Source of the DNA: Aromatoleum tolulyticum
GTDB lineage: Bacteria; Pseudomonadota; Gammaproteobacteria; Burkholderiales; Rhodocyclaceae
Reading direction: 5' to 3'
Length of the DNA stretch: 64,000 nt
Assembly (NCBI RefSeq): GCF_900156155.1
Contig: NZ_FTMD01000007.1
Location: forward strand, 186,001-250,000
The first letter of the stretch is position 1. Every line of letters begins with the position of its first letter. Position numbers and translations under genes: made by a program. Under the pieces are notes generated by a model. The model saw nothing but the letters and a program-made list of their open reading frames with translations, ran no database searches and was not told the origin of the DNA. Positions 29,594 through 40,039 of this stretch are shown here, piece after piece.

Positions 29594-31204
29594 ATGCTGC
29601 GATCCGGATTCACACGGCTGCTGTGCGGTCTTGCCCTGCTGGGAATGCTGGCGGCACCGGCGCGTGCCGCGCTCGATGAGGCGAAGGTCGCGGGTCTTGC
29701 GGGCGACTTCCAGAGCCGGCTCGACACCATCGAGGCGCTCGGCGTAGCCGGCGGGGACGACGCGCGCCGTGTGCTCGACGCGCTCGAAGGGGGCCGGCTG
29801 GGCCTTGCGGCGGGCGTGCTCGTCATCGTCGCCGGCGATTCGGTGGTCTCCGCGGCGACCGGCGAAAAGCTGGATCTTGCACCGGCGGCGGCCGAAACCT
29901 TCACCGTGAATAACCGGGTGCGCCGCGCGCTCGGCACGGCGCGCGCGGCCCTTGCTCTCGCTGCGTCCGATCGTGACGTACGCCTGAGCGCCGCACGGAC
30001 GCTCGCCGACAATACGACCGAATCCTTGCTGCCAATGTTCGAGCGCGCGCTGGCGAAGGAATCGGACGACGAGATCCGCAGCGTGCTCGCCCGTGCGGCG
30101 GCGCGCGTGAATCTCGCGTCCGCCGACGCGGCCAAGCGCCTGAAGGCGGCCGAGGCGCTCGGCGAATCCTCGGACCCGGCGGTGAAGAACCTGCTCGCGG
30201 CGCTGCTCGAGAAGAAGGACGGCGAGTGGGTCGAGCCGAGCAGCGAAGTGCGCGCCGCGGCCGACATGGCGATCCACACGATCGACCGCCGCATTGCGAC
30301 CGCCGAGGCCGTCGGCACCTTGTTTTCGGGCCTGTCGCTGGGCTCGATTTTGCTGCTCGCGGCGCTGGGGCTGGCGATCACCTACGGCGTGATGGGCGTG
30401 ATCAACATGGCGCATGGCGAGCTGCTGATGGTCGGCGCGTACGCGACCTTCCTCGTGCAGGGGCTGTTCCGCAGCTACCTGCCGGCCTATGTGGACTGGT
30501 ACGTCGCGGCGGCGATTCCCGCTGCCTTCCTCGCCGCCGCGCTGGTCGGCGTCGCGATGGAGCGCCTGGTGCTGCGTCACCTCTACGGCCGTCCGCTGGA
30601 GAGCCTGCTCGCGACCTGGGGTCTGTCGCTGGTGCTGATCCAGGCGGCGCGCGTGGTCTTCGGCCCGCAGAACGTCGAACTCGCGAACCCGGTGTGGATG
30701 TCGGGCGGCATCGCGCTCGCGGCGGGCGTCGTGCTGCCGTGGAACCGCATCGTGATCGTCGGTTTCGCGGTGTTCGTGCTGTTGCTCATCTGGCTGATGA
30801 TGCAGAGGACGCGGCTGGGCATGTTCGTGCGCGCGGTGACGCAGAACCGCGCGATGGCGGGTTGCGTCGGCGTGCCGACGGCGCGCGTCGATACGCTGGC
30901 GTTCGCGATCGGCTCGGGTGTGGCGGGCCTGGGCGGGCTCGCGCTGTCGCAGATCGCCAACGTCGGGCCGGCGATGGGCACCGGCTACATCGTCGATGCC
31001 TTCATGGTGGTCGTGCTGGGCGGCGTCGGCCAGCTCGCCGGCGCGGTGTGGGCGGCGCTGGGGCTCGGGATCGTCGGCAAATTTCTCGAAGGCTGGGCCG
31101 GCGCGGTGATCGCGAAGATCCTCGTGCTGGTGTTCGTCATCGTGTTCATCCAGAAGCGGCCGCAGGGGATTTTTGCGTTGAAGGGACGGTTTGCGGACAT
31201 GTAG
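29594..31204 (+). CDS. urtB: urea ABC transporter permease UrtB
   Basis: The protein has 536 residues from the ATG at 29594; the frame is open further upstream but this start gives the signal-like MLRSGFTRLLCGLALLGMLA. The first 230 residues are a periplasmic helical, HEAT-like domain peculiar to UrtB. The rest is a LivH-type permease with about eight membrane segments (GLSLGSILLLAALGLAITYG, VMGVINMAHGELLMVGA). Its stop codon lies inside the left arm of an inverted repeat that begins the spacer before urtC. Confidence 0.94.
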   Translation: MLRSGFTRLLCGLALLGMLAAPARAALDEAKVAGLAGDFQSRLDTIEALGVAGGDDARRVLDALEGGRLGLAAGVLVIVAGDSVVSAATGEKLDLAPAAAETFTVNNRVRRALGTARAALALAASDRDVRLSAARTLADNTTESLLPMFERALAKESDDEIRSVLARAAARVNLASADAAKRLKAAEALGESSDPAVKNLLAALLEKKDGEWVEPSSEVRAAADMAIHTIDRRIATAEAVGTLFSGLSLGSILLLAALGLAITYGVMGVINMAHGELLMVGAYATFLVQGLFRSYLPAYVDWYVAAAIPAAFLAAALVGVAMERLVLRHLYGRPLESLLATWGLSLVLIQAARVVFGPQNVELANPVWMSGGIALAAGVVLPWNRIVIVGFAVFVLLLIWLMMQRTRLGMFVRAVTQNRAMAGCVGVPTARVDTLAFAIGSGVAGLGGLALSQIANVGPAMGTGYIVDAFMVVVLGGVGQLAGAVWAALGLGIVGKFLEGWAGAVIAKILVLVFVIVFIQKRPQGIFALKGRFADM

Positions 31205-31283
31205 GGCGGGAGGAGCAAAGCGGATCGAGCCAGCCGGCTCGATGGTCTGCTTGGCGGGATGCGCTGCGCTAGTTCCGCCCTAC
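31201..31283. repeat. GTAGGGCGG inverted repeat element, copy 1
   Basis: GTAGGGCGG (31201-31209) and CCGCCCTAC (31275-31283) form the ends of an imperfect palindrome with inner matches (GGGAGGAGC against GCGCTAGTTCC-like sequence). It belongs to the widespread GTAGGGCGGRT...CCGCCCTAC intergenic palindromes of proteobacteria. A related copy is at 40613-40725. It begins in the urtB stop codon. Confidence 0.6.
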
Positions 31284-31314
31284 GAATTGCGGCATTTGCG
31301 AACAGAGAACACAA

Positions 31315-31417
31315 GTCGGTCGGGGGTGTTTGCGGAGGGCGAGGACTGTCTGAGCGCAGGCGCGGAAGCGCGCCGCTGCGCGAGTTCCGCAGTCCGGAGC
31401 AAATACCCCCGACCGAC
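31315..31417 (+). repeat. structured intergenic repeat, copy A
   Basis: An approximately 100-base element has conserved core text including GAGGACTGTCTGAGCGCA, GCGCGGAAGCGCGC and GCGAGTTCCGCAG. The core can fold as nested stems (GCGCAG with CTGCGC around a GCGCGGAAGCGCGC hairpin, and GCGGA with TCCGC). This copy is closed by a perfect 13-bp outer stem, GTCGGTCGGGGGT (31315-31327) with ACCCCCGACCGAC (31405-31417). It lies upstream of urtC. Three more copies (B, C, D) lie in the same nitrogen cluster. Confidence 0.75.
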
Positions 31418-31476
31418 GAAAACGCAGGCACGAACCGCGCACGCGCGATGAAACGAAAACAACAGGAGAGGCGCAC

Positions 31477-32706
31477 ATGCGCACCCCATTGACGCTACGA
31501 ATCCTGCACAGCACTCCGCGCGCCGGCTGGATCGCGCTGGCGGTCTTCGCCGCGCTTACCTGGATCGCCGTGCCGGTCGCGCACGCGGTGCTGCCGGAGG
31601 CTCATCCGCTGCATCTGTCGGCCTACACCGTCAGCCTGTTGGGCAAGATCCTGTGTTACATGGTCGTCGCTGTCGCGATGGACCTGATCTGGGGCTACGC
31701 GGGCATCCTCAGCCTCGGCCACGGCCTGTTTTTCGCGCTTGGCGGCTACGCCTTCGGCATGTACCTGATGCGCCAGATCGGTCGCGACGGCAGCTACCAG
31801 AGCGATCTGCCGGACTTCATGGTGTTCCTCGACTGGAAGGAACTGCCCTGGTACTGGGCGGGCTCGGACTCTTTCCTGGGGACGCTGTTGCTGGTCGTCG
31901 CGGTGCCGGGGCTGGTCGCTTTCGTGTTCGGCTGGTTCGCGTTCCGCTCGCGTATCAAGGGGGTGTATTTCTCGATCATCACGCAGGCGCTCACCTACGC
32001 CGCGATGCTGCTGTTCTTCCGCAACGAGACCGGCTTCGGCGGCAACAACGGGTTCACCGACTTCAAGCGCATCCTCGGCTACAGCATCACGTCGCCGGAG
32101 ATGCGCGCGACGTTGTTCGCGCTGTCGGCGGCGCTCCTGATGGCCTGCCTCGTGCTCGGCCGCTACCTCGTGACCTCGCGCTTCGGCCGTGTGCTCGCGG
32201 CGATCCGCGACGCCGAGAGCCGCGTCATGTTCATCGGCTACAACCCGCTGCATTACAAGCTCTTCATGTGGACGCTGTCGGCGGTGCTGTGCGGGCTGGC
32301 GGGGGCGCTCTACGTGCCGCAGGTGGGCATCATCAACCCGTCCGAGATGAGTCCGGCGAACTCGATCGAGATCGCCGTGTGGGTCGCCGTCGGCGGGCGC
32401 GGCACGCTCGTCGGTGCGGTGCTCGGCGCGGGGATCGTGAACCTCGCGAAGAGCTGGTTCACGATGTCCTTCCCGGAGTACTGGCCGTTCTTCCTCGGTT
32501 TCCTGTTCATCGCAGTGACGCTGTACCTGCCCGACGGCGTGGTCGGCCTGTGGCGCAGGCTGCGTGCGCGGACGGCCCCCGCCACCCCGACCGTGCCGGC
32601 TCCGCAACAGTCGAAACCGCAGGCGGAAGCGCGCAGGGAGATGCAGCCCGCTGCAGTGCCGATCGAATCGAACCGTCTCCCGGCGGCGAAAGGAGCCGAG
32701 GCATGA
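31477..32706 (+). CDS. urtC: urea ABC transporter permease UrtC
   Basis: A 409-residue LivM-type permease with about ten membrane segments. Recognisable stretches are MDLIWGYAGILSLGHGLFFALGG (shortened: WGYAGILSLGHGLFFALGG), FFRNETGFGGNNGFTDF and VAVGGRGTLVGAVLGAG. A Pro/Ala/Glu-rich cytoplasmic tail of about 40 residues follows the last helix. It pairs with UrtB to form the urea channel. Its stop overlaps the urtD ATG. Confidence 0.94.
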   Translation: MRTPLTLRILHSTPRAGWIALAVFAALTWIAVPVAHAVLPEAHPLHLSAYTVSLLGKILCYMVVAVAMDLIWGYAGILSLGHGLFFALGGYAFGMYLMRQIGRDGSYQSDLPDFMVFLDWKELPWYWAGSDSFLGTLLLVVAVPGLVAFVFGWFAFRSRIKGVYFSIITQALTYAAMLLFFRNETGFGGNNGFTDFKRILGYSITSPEMRATLFALSAALLMACLVLGRYLVTSRFGRVLAAIRDAESRVMFIGYNPLHYKLFMWTLSAVLCGLAGALYVPQVGIINPSEMSPANSIEIAVWVAVGGRGTLVGAVLGAGIVNLAKSWFTMSFPEYWPFFLGFLFIAVTLYLPDGVVGLWRRLRARTAPATPTVPAPQQSKPQAEARREMQPAAVPIESNRLPAAKGAEA

Positions 32707-33557
32707 GCACCGTCACCGACGTGGAGCGCGCCGCGATGGAGAGCGAGGACCAGCGCGAGAACTGGAGCGGCAACGCCTCGACCGGTCACGTCGTTGAGCC
32801 GGGGGCGCTGGACCTGTCGCACAACGTGATCCTCTATCTCGAGGACATCACGGTGAGCTTCGACGGCTTCCGCGCACTGAACCGGCTGAGCCTGGCAATC
32901 GATGTCGGCGAGCTGCGCTGCATCATCGGTCCGAACGGCGCCGGCAAGACGACGATGATGGACGTCATCACCGGCAAGACGCGGCCCGATTCGGGCAGGG
33001 CGTTCTTCGGCCAGACGATCGACCTGACGCGCCTGACCGAGCCGCAGATCGCGCACGCGGGCATCGGCCGCAAGTTCCAGAAACCGACGATCTTCGAGCA
33101 GCACACGGCGTTCGAGAACCTGGAACTGGCGATGAAGGCCGACAAGCGCGTGCGCCGGACGCTGTTCGCGCAGCTCCTCGACGACGACCGCGACCGCATC
33201 GCGGAGGTGCTGACGCAGATCCGCCTCGACGGCGAGGCCGATCGCCCGGCGGGGCTGTTGTCGCACGGCCAGAAGCAGTGGCTGGAGATCGGCATGCTGC
33301 TGATGCAGGAGCCGAAGCTGTTGTTGCTGGACGAGCCGGTCGCGGGCATGACCGACGACGAGACGGAGCGCACCGCGGAGTTGTTCGTGAGCCTCGCCGG
33401 CAAGCATTCGCTGGTGGTCGTGGAGCACGACATGGCTTTCGTGGAGGCGCTGGGCGGCAAGGTGACGGTGTTGTGCGAGGGTTCGGTGCTGGCGGAGGGG
33501 GATCTCGCGGAGGTGCAGGAGGACGCGCGGGTGATCGAGGTGTATCTGGGTCGTTAA
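32703..33557 (+). CDS. urtD: urea ABC transporter ATP-binding protein UrtD
   Basis: A 284-residue LivG-type ATPase starting at the ATG at 32703 that overlaps the urtC stop; upstream open frame is not coding. A 35-residue acidic N-terminal extension precedes the ABC domain. Motifs: Walker A IIGPNGAGKTTMMD, signature LLSHGQKQWLEIG (a variant of LSGGQ usual in UrtD), Walker B LLLLDEPVAGM and the H-loop VVVEHDM. It energises urea import with UrtE. Two inverted repeat copies follow it. Confidence 0.95.
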   Translation: MSTVTDVERAAMESEDQRENWSGNASTGHVVEPGALDLSHNVILYLEDITVSFDGFRALNRLSLAIDVGELRCIIGPNGAGKTTMMDVITGKTRPDSGRAFFGQTIDLTRLTEPQIAHAGIGRKFQKPTIFEQHTAFENLELAMKADKRVRRTLFAQLLDDDRDRIAEVLTQIRLDGEADRPAGLLSHGQKQWLEIGMLLMQEPKLLLLDEPVAGMTDDETERTAELFVSLAGKHSLVVVEHDMAFVEALGGKVTVLCEGSVLAEGDLAEVQEDARVIEVYLGR

Positions 33558-33605
33558 GAGCGCGTTTGGCGGCCGTCGATAACGAACACCGCAAGCCGGA
33601 TGTGG

Positions 33606-33697
33606 CGGGTGTTTGCGGAAGGGCGAGGACTGTCTGAGCGCAAGCGCGGAAGCGCGCTGCTGCGCGAGTTCCGCAGCCCTGGAGCAAATACCCGGCG
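33606..33697 (+). repeat. structured intergenic repeat, copy B
   Basis: The same core as copy A (GAGGACTGTCTGAGCGCA, AGCGCGGAAGCGCGC, GCGAGTTCCGCAG, GGAGCAAATACCCG) in the same orientation. The outer stem is different and shorter (CGGGT with ACCCG). It lies just after urtD and faces copy C about 110 bases away in the opposite orientation. Confidence 0.72.
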
Positions 33698-33802
33698 CAG
33701 CCGGCGATTACTCCCGTGAAGTGAAGGTCCTGGCGCTGTTCAGGGTTTACCGAGAACAAGAAACGAGACGTTCGTGCTGCTAAGCGCCGGCCACAGGGGA
33801 AT

Positions 33803-33895
33803 TCCCTCCGCGGCTGCGGAACTCGCGTTACGGCGCGCTTCCGCGCCTCCGCTCAGACAGTCCTCGCCGCTCCGGGAACACCCCCTATGTCCGGC
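33803..33895 (-). repeat. structured intergenic repeat, copy C (inverted)
   Basis: The reverse complement of the same element: CTGCGGAACTCGCG, GCGCGCTTCCGCGC and CTCAGACAGTCCTCG are visible. It is the most diverged copy (TTACGG replaces the GCAGCGG inner stem, and its outer arms are poorly paired). Together with copy B it makes a large inverted repeat within the 379-base urtD-urtE spacer, which otherwise has no gene. Confidence 0.68.
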
Positions 33896-33936
33896 TCACG
33901 CCGGGGTTTATCGAAAACTACTGAAAGGCGTGTCAG

Positions 33937-34629
33937 ATGCTCAAAGTCGACAATCTGAACCAATACTATGGGGGCAGCCACATCCTGCGCGGCCTCTCTT
34001 TCGACGTGCCGCTCGGCAAGGTCACGACGCTGCTTGGACGAAACGGTGTGGGCAAGACCACGCTCCTGAAGACGCTGATGGGACTGGTGCCCGCTGCCAG
34101 CGGCAAGGTTACGTTTGGCGGCGCGGACATCACCCGCGCGCCCTCGCACGCTCGCGTGCACGCCGGTATCGGCTTCGTGCCGCAGGGGCGCGAGATCTTT
34201 CCGCGCCTCTCCGTCGAGGAAAACCTCCTCATGGGCCTCGCCACGCGTCCGCGCGGCACCGAATTGCCTGCGCGCATCTTCGACATGTTCCCGGTGCTGC
34301 GCCAGATGCTCGGGCGGCGTGGCGGCGACCTCTCCGGCGGGCAGCAACAGCAGCTCGCGATCGGCCGTGCGCTCGCCTTCGGGCCGCGACTGCTGATCCT
34401 CGACGAGCCCACCGAAGGCATCCAGCCCTCGATCATCAAGGACATCGAACGTGCCATCCGCAGCCTCGCCGAAACCGGCGAGATGGCGATTCTGCTCGTC
34501 GAACAGTATTACGACTTCGCCCGTTCGCTCGCCGACCAATACCTCGTGATGGAACGCGGCGAGATCGTGATGCGCGGGGAGGGTGCCAACATGGACGCGG
34601 ACGGCGTGCGCGAGGCGCTGTCGGTATAG
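33937..34629 (+). CDS. urtE: urea ABC transporter ATP-binding protein UrtE
   Basis: A 230-residue LivF-type ATPase: Walker A LLGRNGVGKTTLLK, Q-loop region GIGFVPQGREIFPRL, signature DLSGGQQQQLAIGRAL, Walker B LLILDEPTEGIQPS. The YYGGSHILRGLSFDVP start is typical of UrtE. It lies 379 bases after urtD, separated by repeats B and C, so it may be partly uncoupled from the upstream genes. The next gene is convergent. Confidence 0.95.
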   Translation: MLKVDNLNQYYGGSHILRGLSFDVPLGKVTTLLGRNGVGKTTLLKTLMGLVPAASGKVTFGGADITRAPSHARVHAGIGFVPQGREIFPRLSVEENLLMGLATRPRGTELPARIFDMFPVLRQMLGRRGGDLSGGQQQQLAIGRALAFGPRLLILDEPTEGIQPSIIKDIERAIRSLAETGEMAILLVEQYYDFARSLADQYLVMERGEIVMRGEGANMDADGVREALSV

Positions 34630-34700
34630 GACCGGGATTCAGTCCCTTCCGGACCCGATCGCCCCCGGCAGTTCGATCCGGCGCCGGACCGTCGAGCCCG

Positions 34701-35600
34701 TCAGCCCCGTCCGGTCGTGAACGGTTGCGGGCGTGCGTCAGGGGCGCCAGTGCCGCTGCGCTCGTACTCCGCAATGACCTGCGCCCCCAGCAGCAACAGG
34801 GTCGCCGCAACCTCCAGGCTCAACAGAACTGCGATCGCCGTCGTCAGGGAACCGTAGACGGTGCTGATCTGCGACAGCGTGGCGAAATACCACACCAGCA
34901 CATGGCGCGAAAGCTCCCACAGCAGCGCCGCGGTGACCGCACCGAGCAGGGCGTGTTGCAGCGACAGCCGACCCACCGGCATCACGAGGTAGACGGAAGT
35001 CAGCATGAAGATTTCGCCCGCGAAACCGAGCAGATAGAGCAGCACGCCGGACACGCCGCCGAGCGACCAGCTGTGCCCGAGGAACTCCACCTGTTCCTGG
35101 CCCATGGCCTGCAAGCTTCCCGCCACCAGCGTCGCCAACAGCAGGCCGAACGCGAGGAACAGGATGTAGACATAGGGCATCACGGCCGAGACGAGGAAGT
35201 GGCGCCGCCTGATCGCCACCCGGTGGTGGAAGATCACCGACATCGCGTTCTCCAGCACGGTGAACGCCAATGAGCTGAAGAACAGCATGGTGGCCAGCAA
35301 CACCCAGCCGATGACTTCGCGGTGCGCCAGGAAATTCGCCAATTCCGCCACGATCGCATGGGACTGGCCCGGCAGCAGCCATTCGAGGTATCGCCCGAGG
35401 GTCTGCAGCAACTCGTTCTCGCTGATGACGTGTGACAGCCCGATCACGGTGAGGATGAGCAGCGGCACGGTCGATAGCAGCGCGTAATAGGCGATCGCGC
35501 CGGCCAGCAGCAGGCCCTGGTTGGCGCGGAACGCCTTCAGCGTCCGGAGCGCGAATGCACCCGGATGCTTGAGGACTTCTGTGGCGTGGTCGGTCAGCAT
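34701..35600 (-). CDS. YihY / BrkB family inner membrane protein
   Basis: The protein has about 299 residues from the ATG at 35600; a GTG at 35618 would add six. It has six membrane segments and the YihY signature: [38 protein letters not shown]-like text ([14 protein letters not shown]), and [19 protein letters not shown] towards the end. Members were once called ribonuclease BN by mistake; the function is unknown (possibly envelope or stress related). It sits on the opposite strand between the urea transporter and the alternative oxidase. Confidence 0.88.
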   Translation of the reverse strand: MLTDHATEVLKHPGAFALRTLKAFRANQGLLLAGAIAYYALLSTVPLLILTVIGLSHVISENELLQTLGRYLEWLLPGQSHAIVAELANFLAHREVIGWVLLATMLFFSSLAFTVLENAMSVIFHHRVAIRRRHFLVSAVMPYVYILFLAFGLLLATLVAGSLQAMGQEQVEFLGHSWSLGGVSGVLLYLLGFAGEIFMLTSVYLVMPVGRLSLQHALLGAVTAALLWELSRHVLVWYFATLSQISTVYGSLTTAIAVLLSLEVAATLLLLGAQVIAEYERSGTGAPDARPQPFTTGRG

Positions 35601-35791
35601 GGCTGCGGAGGCGCGCACAAGTTGTCGGAAGGTGGCGTCAGACTACACCCGCACCCGCGCCATGCACCATTGCGCAGCGGGCGGACCCGGATCGGATGCG
35701 CGGATTCGCGCGGCGATCGACAACCGTTCAGCAGATGCTTTAGCGAAGCCCGAAAGACGACGATTCGGGTCATCCGAAAAATTTCCCGTGT

Positions 35792-35805
35792 GTTCGGTAA
35801 CGAAC
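35792..35805. promoter_or_regulatory. possible operator palindrome upstream of the alternative oxidase
   Basis: GTTCG-GTAA-CGAAC (35792-35805) is a perfect five-base-arm palindrome 78 bases before the oxidase ATG. No known regulator motif is matched exactly, so this is only a candidate operator. Confidence 0.3.
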
Positions 35806-35882
35806 GGATGCGCGCCGCAATATCAGTCAGATTGCACGAAGCAAGGACGAGCATTGCGTTAGTTCACGACCCTTGGCAGCTT

Positions 35883-36497
35883 ATGTCAGATACTCCCCCG
35901 CTGGAGCGGCACCACGTTCCGCGCGATTTCTCGGACCGCTTTGCGCTCGCCTTCACCAAGGCGATGCGCTTCTTCGCCGACACGGTCTTCGCCCGTCGCT
36001 ACGGCCATCGTGCGGTGGTGCTGGAAACGGTTGCGGCCGTGCCCGGCATGGTGGGCGGCGCGCTGCAGCACCTGCGCGCGCTGCGCCGGATCGAAGGCGA
36101 CCGCGGCTGGATCCGCACGCTCCTCGACGAAGCGGACAACGAACGCATTCACCTGATGACCTTCATTCACGTCGCACAGCCGACGCGGCTCGAACGTGCG
36201 CTTATCGTGATCGCGCAGGGCGTTTTCTTCAACTTGTACTTCCTGCTGTACCTGATCTCGCCCCGCACCGCGCATCGCGTCGTCGGGTACTTCGAGGAGG
36301 AGGCGGTGTACAGCTACACCGAGTATCTGGCCGGTGTGGACAACGGCACCTACGCCAACATCCCGGCGCCGAAGATCGCGATCGATTACTGGCATCTCGC
36401 CGAGGACGCGCGCCTGCGCGAGGTCATCGTCGCGGTGCGTGCGGATGAACTCCATCACCGCGACGTCAATCACGCGTTTGCCGACGAGTTGAGCTGA
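35883..36497 (+). CDS. aox: alternative oxidase (cyanide-insensitive ubiquinol oxidase)
   Basis: The protein has 204 residues from the ATG at 35883. All four di-iron AOX motifs are visible: [40 protein letters not shown] and [12 protein letters not shown]. They give the expected Glu and His iron ligands. Two hydrophobic membrane-association helices lie in between (residues 45-65 and 105-125). It oxidises ubiquinol and reduces oxygen to water without proton pumping. AOX is sporadic in proteobacteria and sometimes induced by nitric oxide. It lies alone between a BrkB-like gene and ureD, with no obvious functional link to urea metabolism. Confidence 0.92.
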   Translation: MSDTPPLERHHVPRDFSDRFALAFTKAMRFFADTVFARRYGHRAVVLETVAAVPGMVGGALQHLRALRRIEGDRGWIRTLLDEADNERIHLMTFIHVAQPTRLERALIVIAQGVFFNLYFLLYLISPRTAHRVVGYFEEEAVYSYTEYLAGVDNGTYANIPAPKIAIDYWHLAEDARLREVIVAVRADELHHRDVNHAFADELS

Positions 36498-36582
36498 ACC
36501 TAAACGGTGCCGGCATGCGGGGCGGACGACCGGCACGTGGCGGGGATCTCCGATCGCTTGCGCCTGGCCTGAGGATTGCTAC

Positions 36583-37470
36583 ATGACGTGCATGAATGCC
36601 GTCGTCGAAGCCCTTGCCGGCCTTGAGCCCACGTTTTCGCCGCCGCCGGGCGCATCCGGATGGTGCGCCGAGCTCGGGCTCGAGTTCGCACGCCGGGGTG
36701 CCCGCACTGTTCTCGTGCGTCGGCACCATGTTGGGCCGTTGCGCGTGCAGAAGGCGCTGTACCCGGAAGGCGAGGGCGTGTGCCACGGCATCGTGCTGCA
36801 TCCGCCGGCCGGCATCGCCGGGGGCGACTCGCTGGCGATCGACATCAAGGTGGATGCGGGGGCGCACGCCTTGCTGACGACGCCGGGTGCCGGCAAGTGG
36901 TATCGCAGCGCCGGGCCGTCCGCAGGGATGACGCAGCGCATCGCGGTGGCCGACGGTGCCGTGTGCGAGTGGTTGCCGCAGGAGAGCATCGTCTTCGATG
37001 GCGCTTTGGGTACGCTCGGCACGGAAGTGGCGTTGCACGGCGATGCGCGCTTCATCGGTGCCGAGATGCTGTGTTTCGGCCGTACCGGCGCGGGTGAGCG
37101 TTTCACCCGCGGCGAACTGGCGCTGCATACGCGCATCTGCCGCGACGGGCGCCCTGTGTGGCTGGAGCGCGGGCGGATCGGTGGTGGCAGCGCGCTGCTG
37201 GATTCGCCGGTGGGGCTGGCGGGCCAGCCTGTCGTGGGCACTTTTCTGGTGGCGGCGCCGGCCTGCGACGCGGCTTTGCGCGATGTCTGCCGTGACATCG
37301 GGCCGAGCGCGGGCGAGGGCGCGGTGACCTTGTTGCCGGGGTTGTTGGTGGCGCGTTATCTCGGTCCGGCGTGCGAACCGGGGCGGCAGTGGTTCACGCG
37401 GCTGTGGGGCGCGGTTCGGCCGGTGGTTGCGGGCTTGCCGATGTGCGTGCCGCGCATCTGGAACACCTGA
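36583..37470 (+). CDS. ureD: urease accessory protein UreD
   Basis: A 295-residue protein with family landmarks VQKALYPEG-like text ([20 protein letters not shown]), [28 protein letters not shown] and [12 protein letters not shown]-like ([14 protein letters not shown]). UreD (UreH) binds apo-urease and, with UreF and UreG, delivers nickel. It is the first gene of ureDABCEFG and lies 28 bases before ureA. Confidence 0.95.
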   Translation: MTCMNAVVEALAGLEPTFSPPPGASGWCAELGLEFARRGARTVLVRRHHVGPLRVQKALYPEGEGVCHGIVLHPPAGIAGGDSLAIDIKVDAGAHALLTTPGAGKWYRSAGPSAGMTQRIAVADGAVCEWLPQESIVFDGALGTLGTEVALHGDARFIGAEMLCFGRTGAGERFTRGELALHTRICRDGRPVWLERGRIGGGSALLDSPVGLAGQPVVGTFLVAAPACDAALRDVCRDIGPSAGEGAVTLLPGLLVARYLGPACEPGRQWFTRLWGAVRPVVAGLPMCVPRIWNT

Positions 37471-37498
37471 GGGAATACCTGAACGAGGACAAGAACAA

Positions 37499-37801
37499 AT
37501 GGAACTGACCCCACGCGAGAAGGACAAGCTGTTGCTGTTCACCGCCGGCCTGCTCGCCGAGCGGCGGCGTGCGCGCGGCCTGAAGCTGAATTACCCCGAA
37601 GCGGTCGCGCTGATCTCGTGCGCGATCCTCGAAGGTGCGCGCGACGGGCGCACGGTGGCCGAGCTGATGAGCGAGGGCACGACGATCCTCGCGCGCGATG
37701 AGGTGATGGAAGGGGTGCCGGAGATGATTCCGGAGATCCAGGTCGAGGCGACTTTTCCGGATGGCACGAAGCTGGTGACCGTGCATAACCCGATCGTGTG
37801 A
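37499..37801 (+). CDS. ureA: urease gamma subunit
   Basis: A 100-residue protein of exactly the usual length, starting [20 protein letters not shown] with an AGGACAAG sequence upstream; the open frame extends 24 codons further but this ATG is standard. It contains [21 protein letters not shown] and ends VTVHNPIV. It is a structural subunit of the (alpha-beta-gamma)3 urease. It is separated from ureB by 205 bases that hold repeat copy D. Confidence 0.97.
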   Translation: MELTPREKDKLLLFTAGLLAERRRARGLKLNYPEAVALISCAILEGARDGRTVAELMSEGTTILARDEVMEGVPEMIPEIQVEATFPDGTKLVTVHNPIV

Positions 37802-37845
37802 GGGAAAGGGCCGTGCAACCTTCGGTGATGACTGCCCGCGCTCGT

Positions 37846-37946
37846 CCTGCCGGGTATTTGCTCCGCTGGCTGCGGAACTCGCGCAGCGGCGCGCTTCCGC
37901 GCCTGCGCTCAGACAGTCCTCGCCTGCTCCGCAAACACCCGACAGG
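37846..37946 (-). repeat. structured intergenic repeat, copy D (inverted)
   Basis: A fourth copy of the element, in reverse orientation, inserted between ureA and ureB where most bacteria have almost no gap. The core is well kept (CTGCGGAACTCGCGCAGC, GGCGCGCTTCCGCGCC, CTCAGACAGTCCTCG). The outer arms CCTGCCGGGT (37846-37855) and ACCCGACAGG (37937-37946) pair with one G-T/C-A type mismatch. They differ from the outer arms of copy A yet keep the pairing. Confidence 0.74.
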
Positions 37947-38006
37947 CCGACCGCTACGCCGTGCCGTTGCCGGCGTGAGGCGAATCGGACATTTGGAGAA
38001 AGATAG

Positions 38007-38308
38007 ATGATTCCCGGTGAAACCCTCGTCGCCGACGGCGAGATCGAACTCAACGCCGGACGCGCGACGCTGACGCTGGCGGTGACCAACACGGGCGACC
38101 GGCCGATCCAGGTCGGTTCGCACTACCACTTCGCCGAGACCAATGCGGCACTCGACTTCGACCGTGCAGCGGCGCGCGGCTTCCGGCTCAACATCGCCGC
38201 CGGCACGGCGGTGCGCTTCGAGCCGGGGCAGTCGCGCACCGTCGAACTCGTCGCGCTGGCGGGCGAGCGCAAGGTGTATGGCTTCAATGGCGACGTGATG
38301 GGGGCGCT

Positions 38309-38312
<4 letters not shown>
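38007..38312 (+). CDS. ureB: urease beta subunit
   Basis: A 101-residue protein starting [19 protein letters not shown], with the conserved [18 protein letters not shown] and [17 protein letters not shown] stretches. It is a structural subunit of urease. GGAGAAAGATAG precedes the ATG. Its stop overlaps the ureC start, so beta and alpha subunits are translationally coupled. Confidence 0.97.
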
Positions 38313-40027
<1,715 letters not shown>

Positions 40028-40039
40028 GAGATTCCAGCG

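Noticed and set aside
36564-36580. Sigma-54-like TGGCCTGAGGATTGCT before ureD
   Set aside because: The -12 element is only about four bases before the ureD ATG, so a transcript would start inside the gene.
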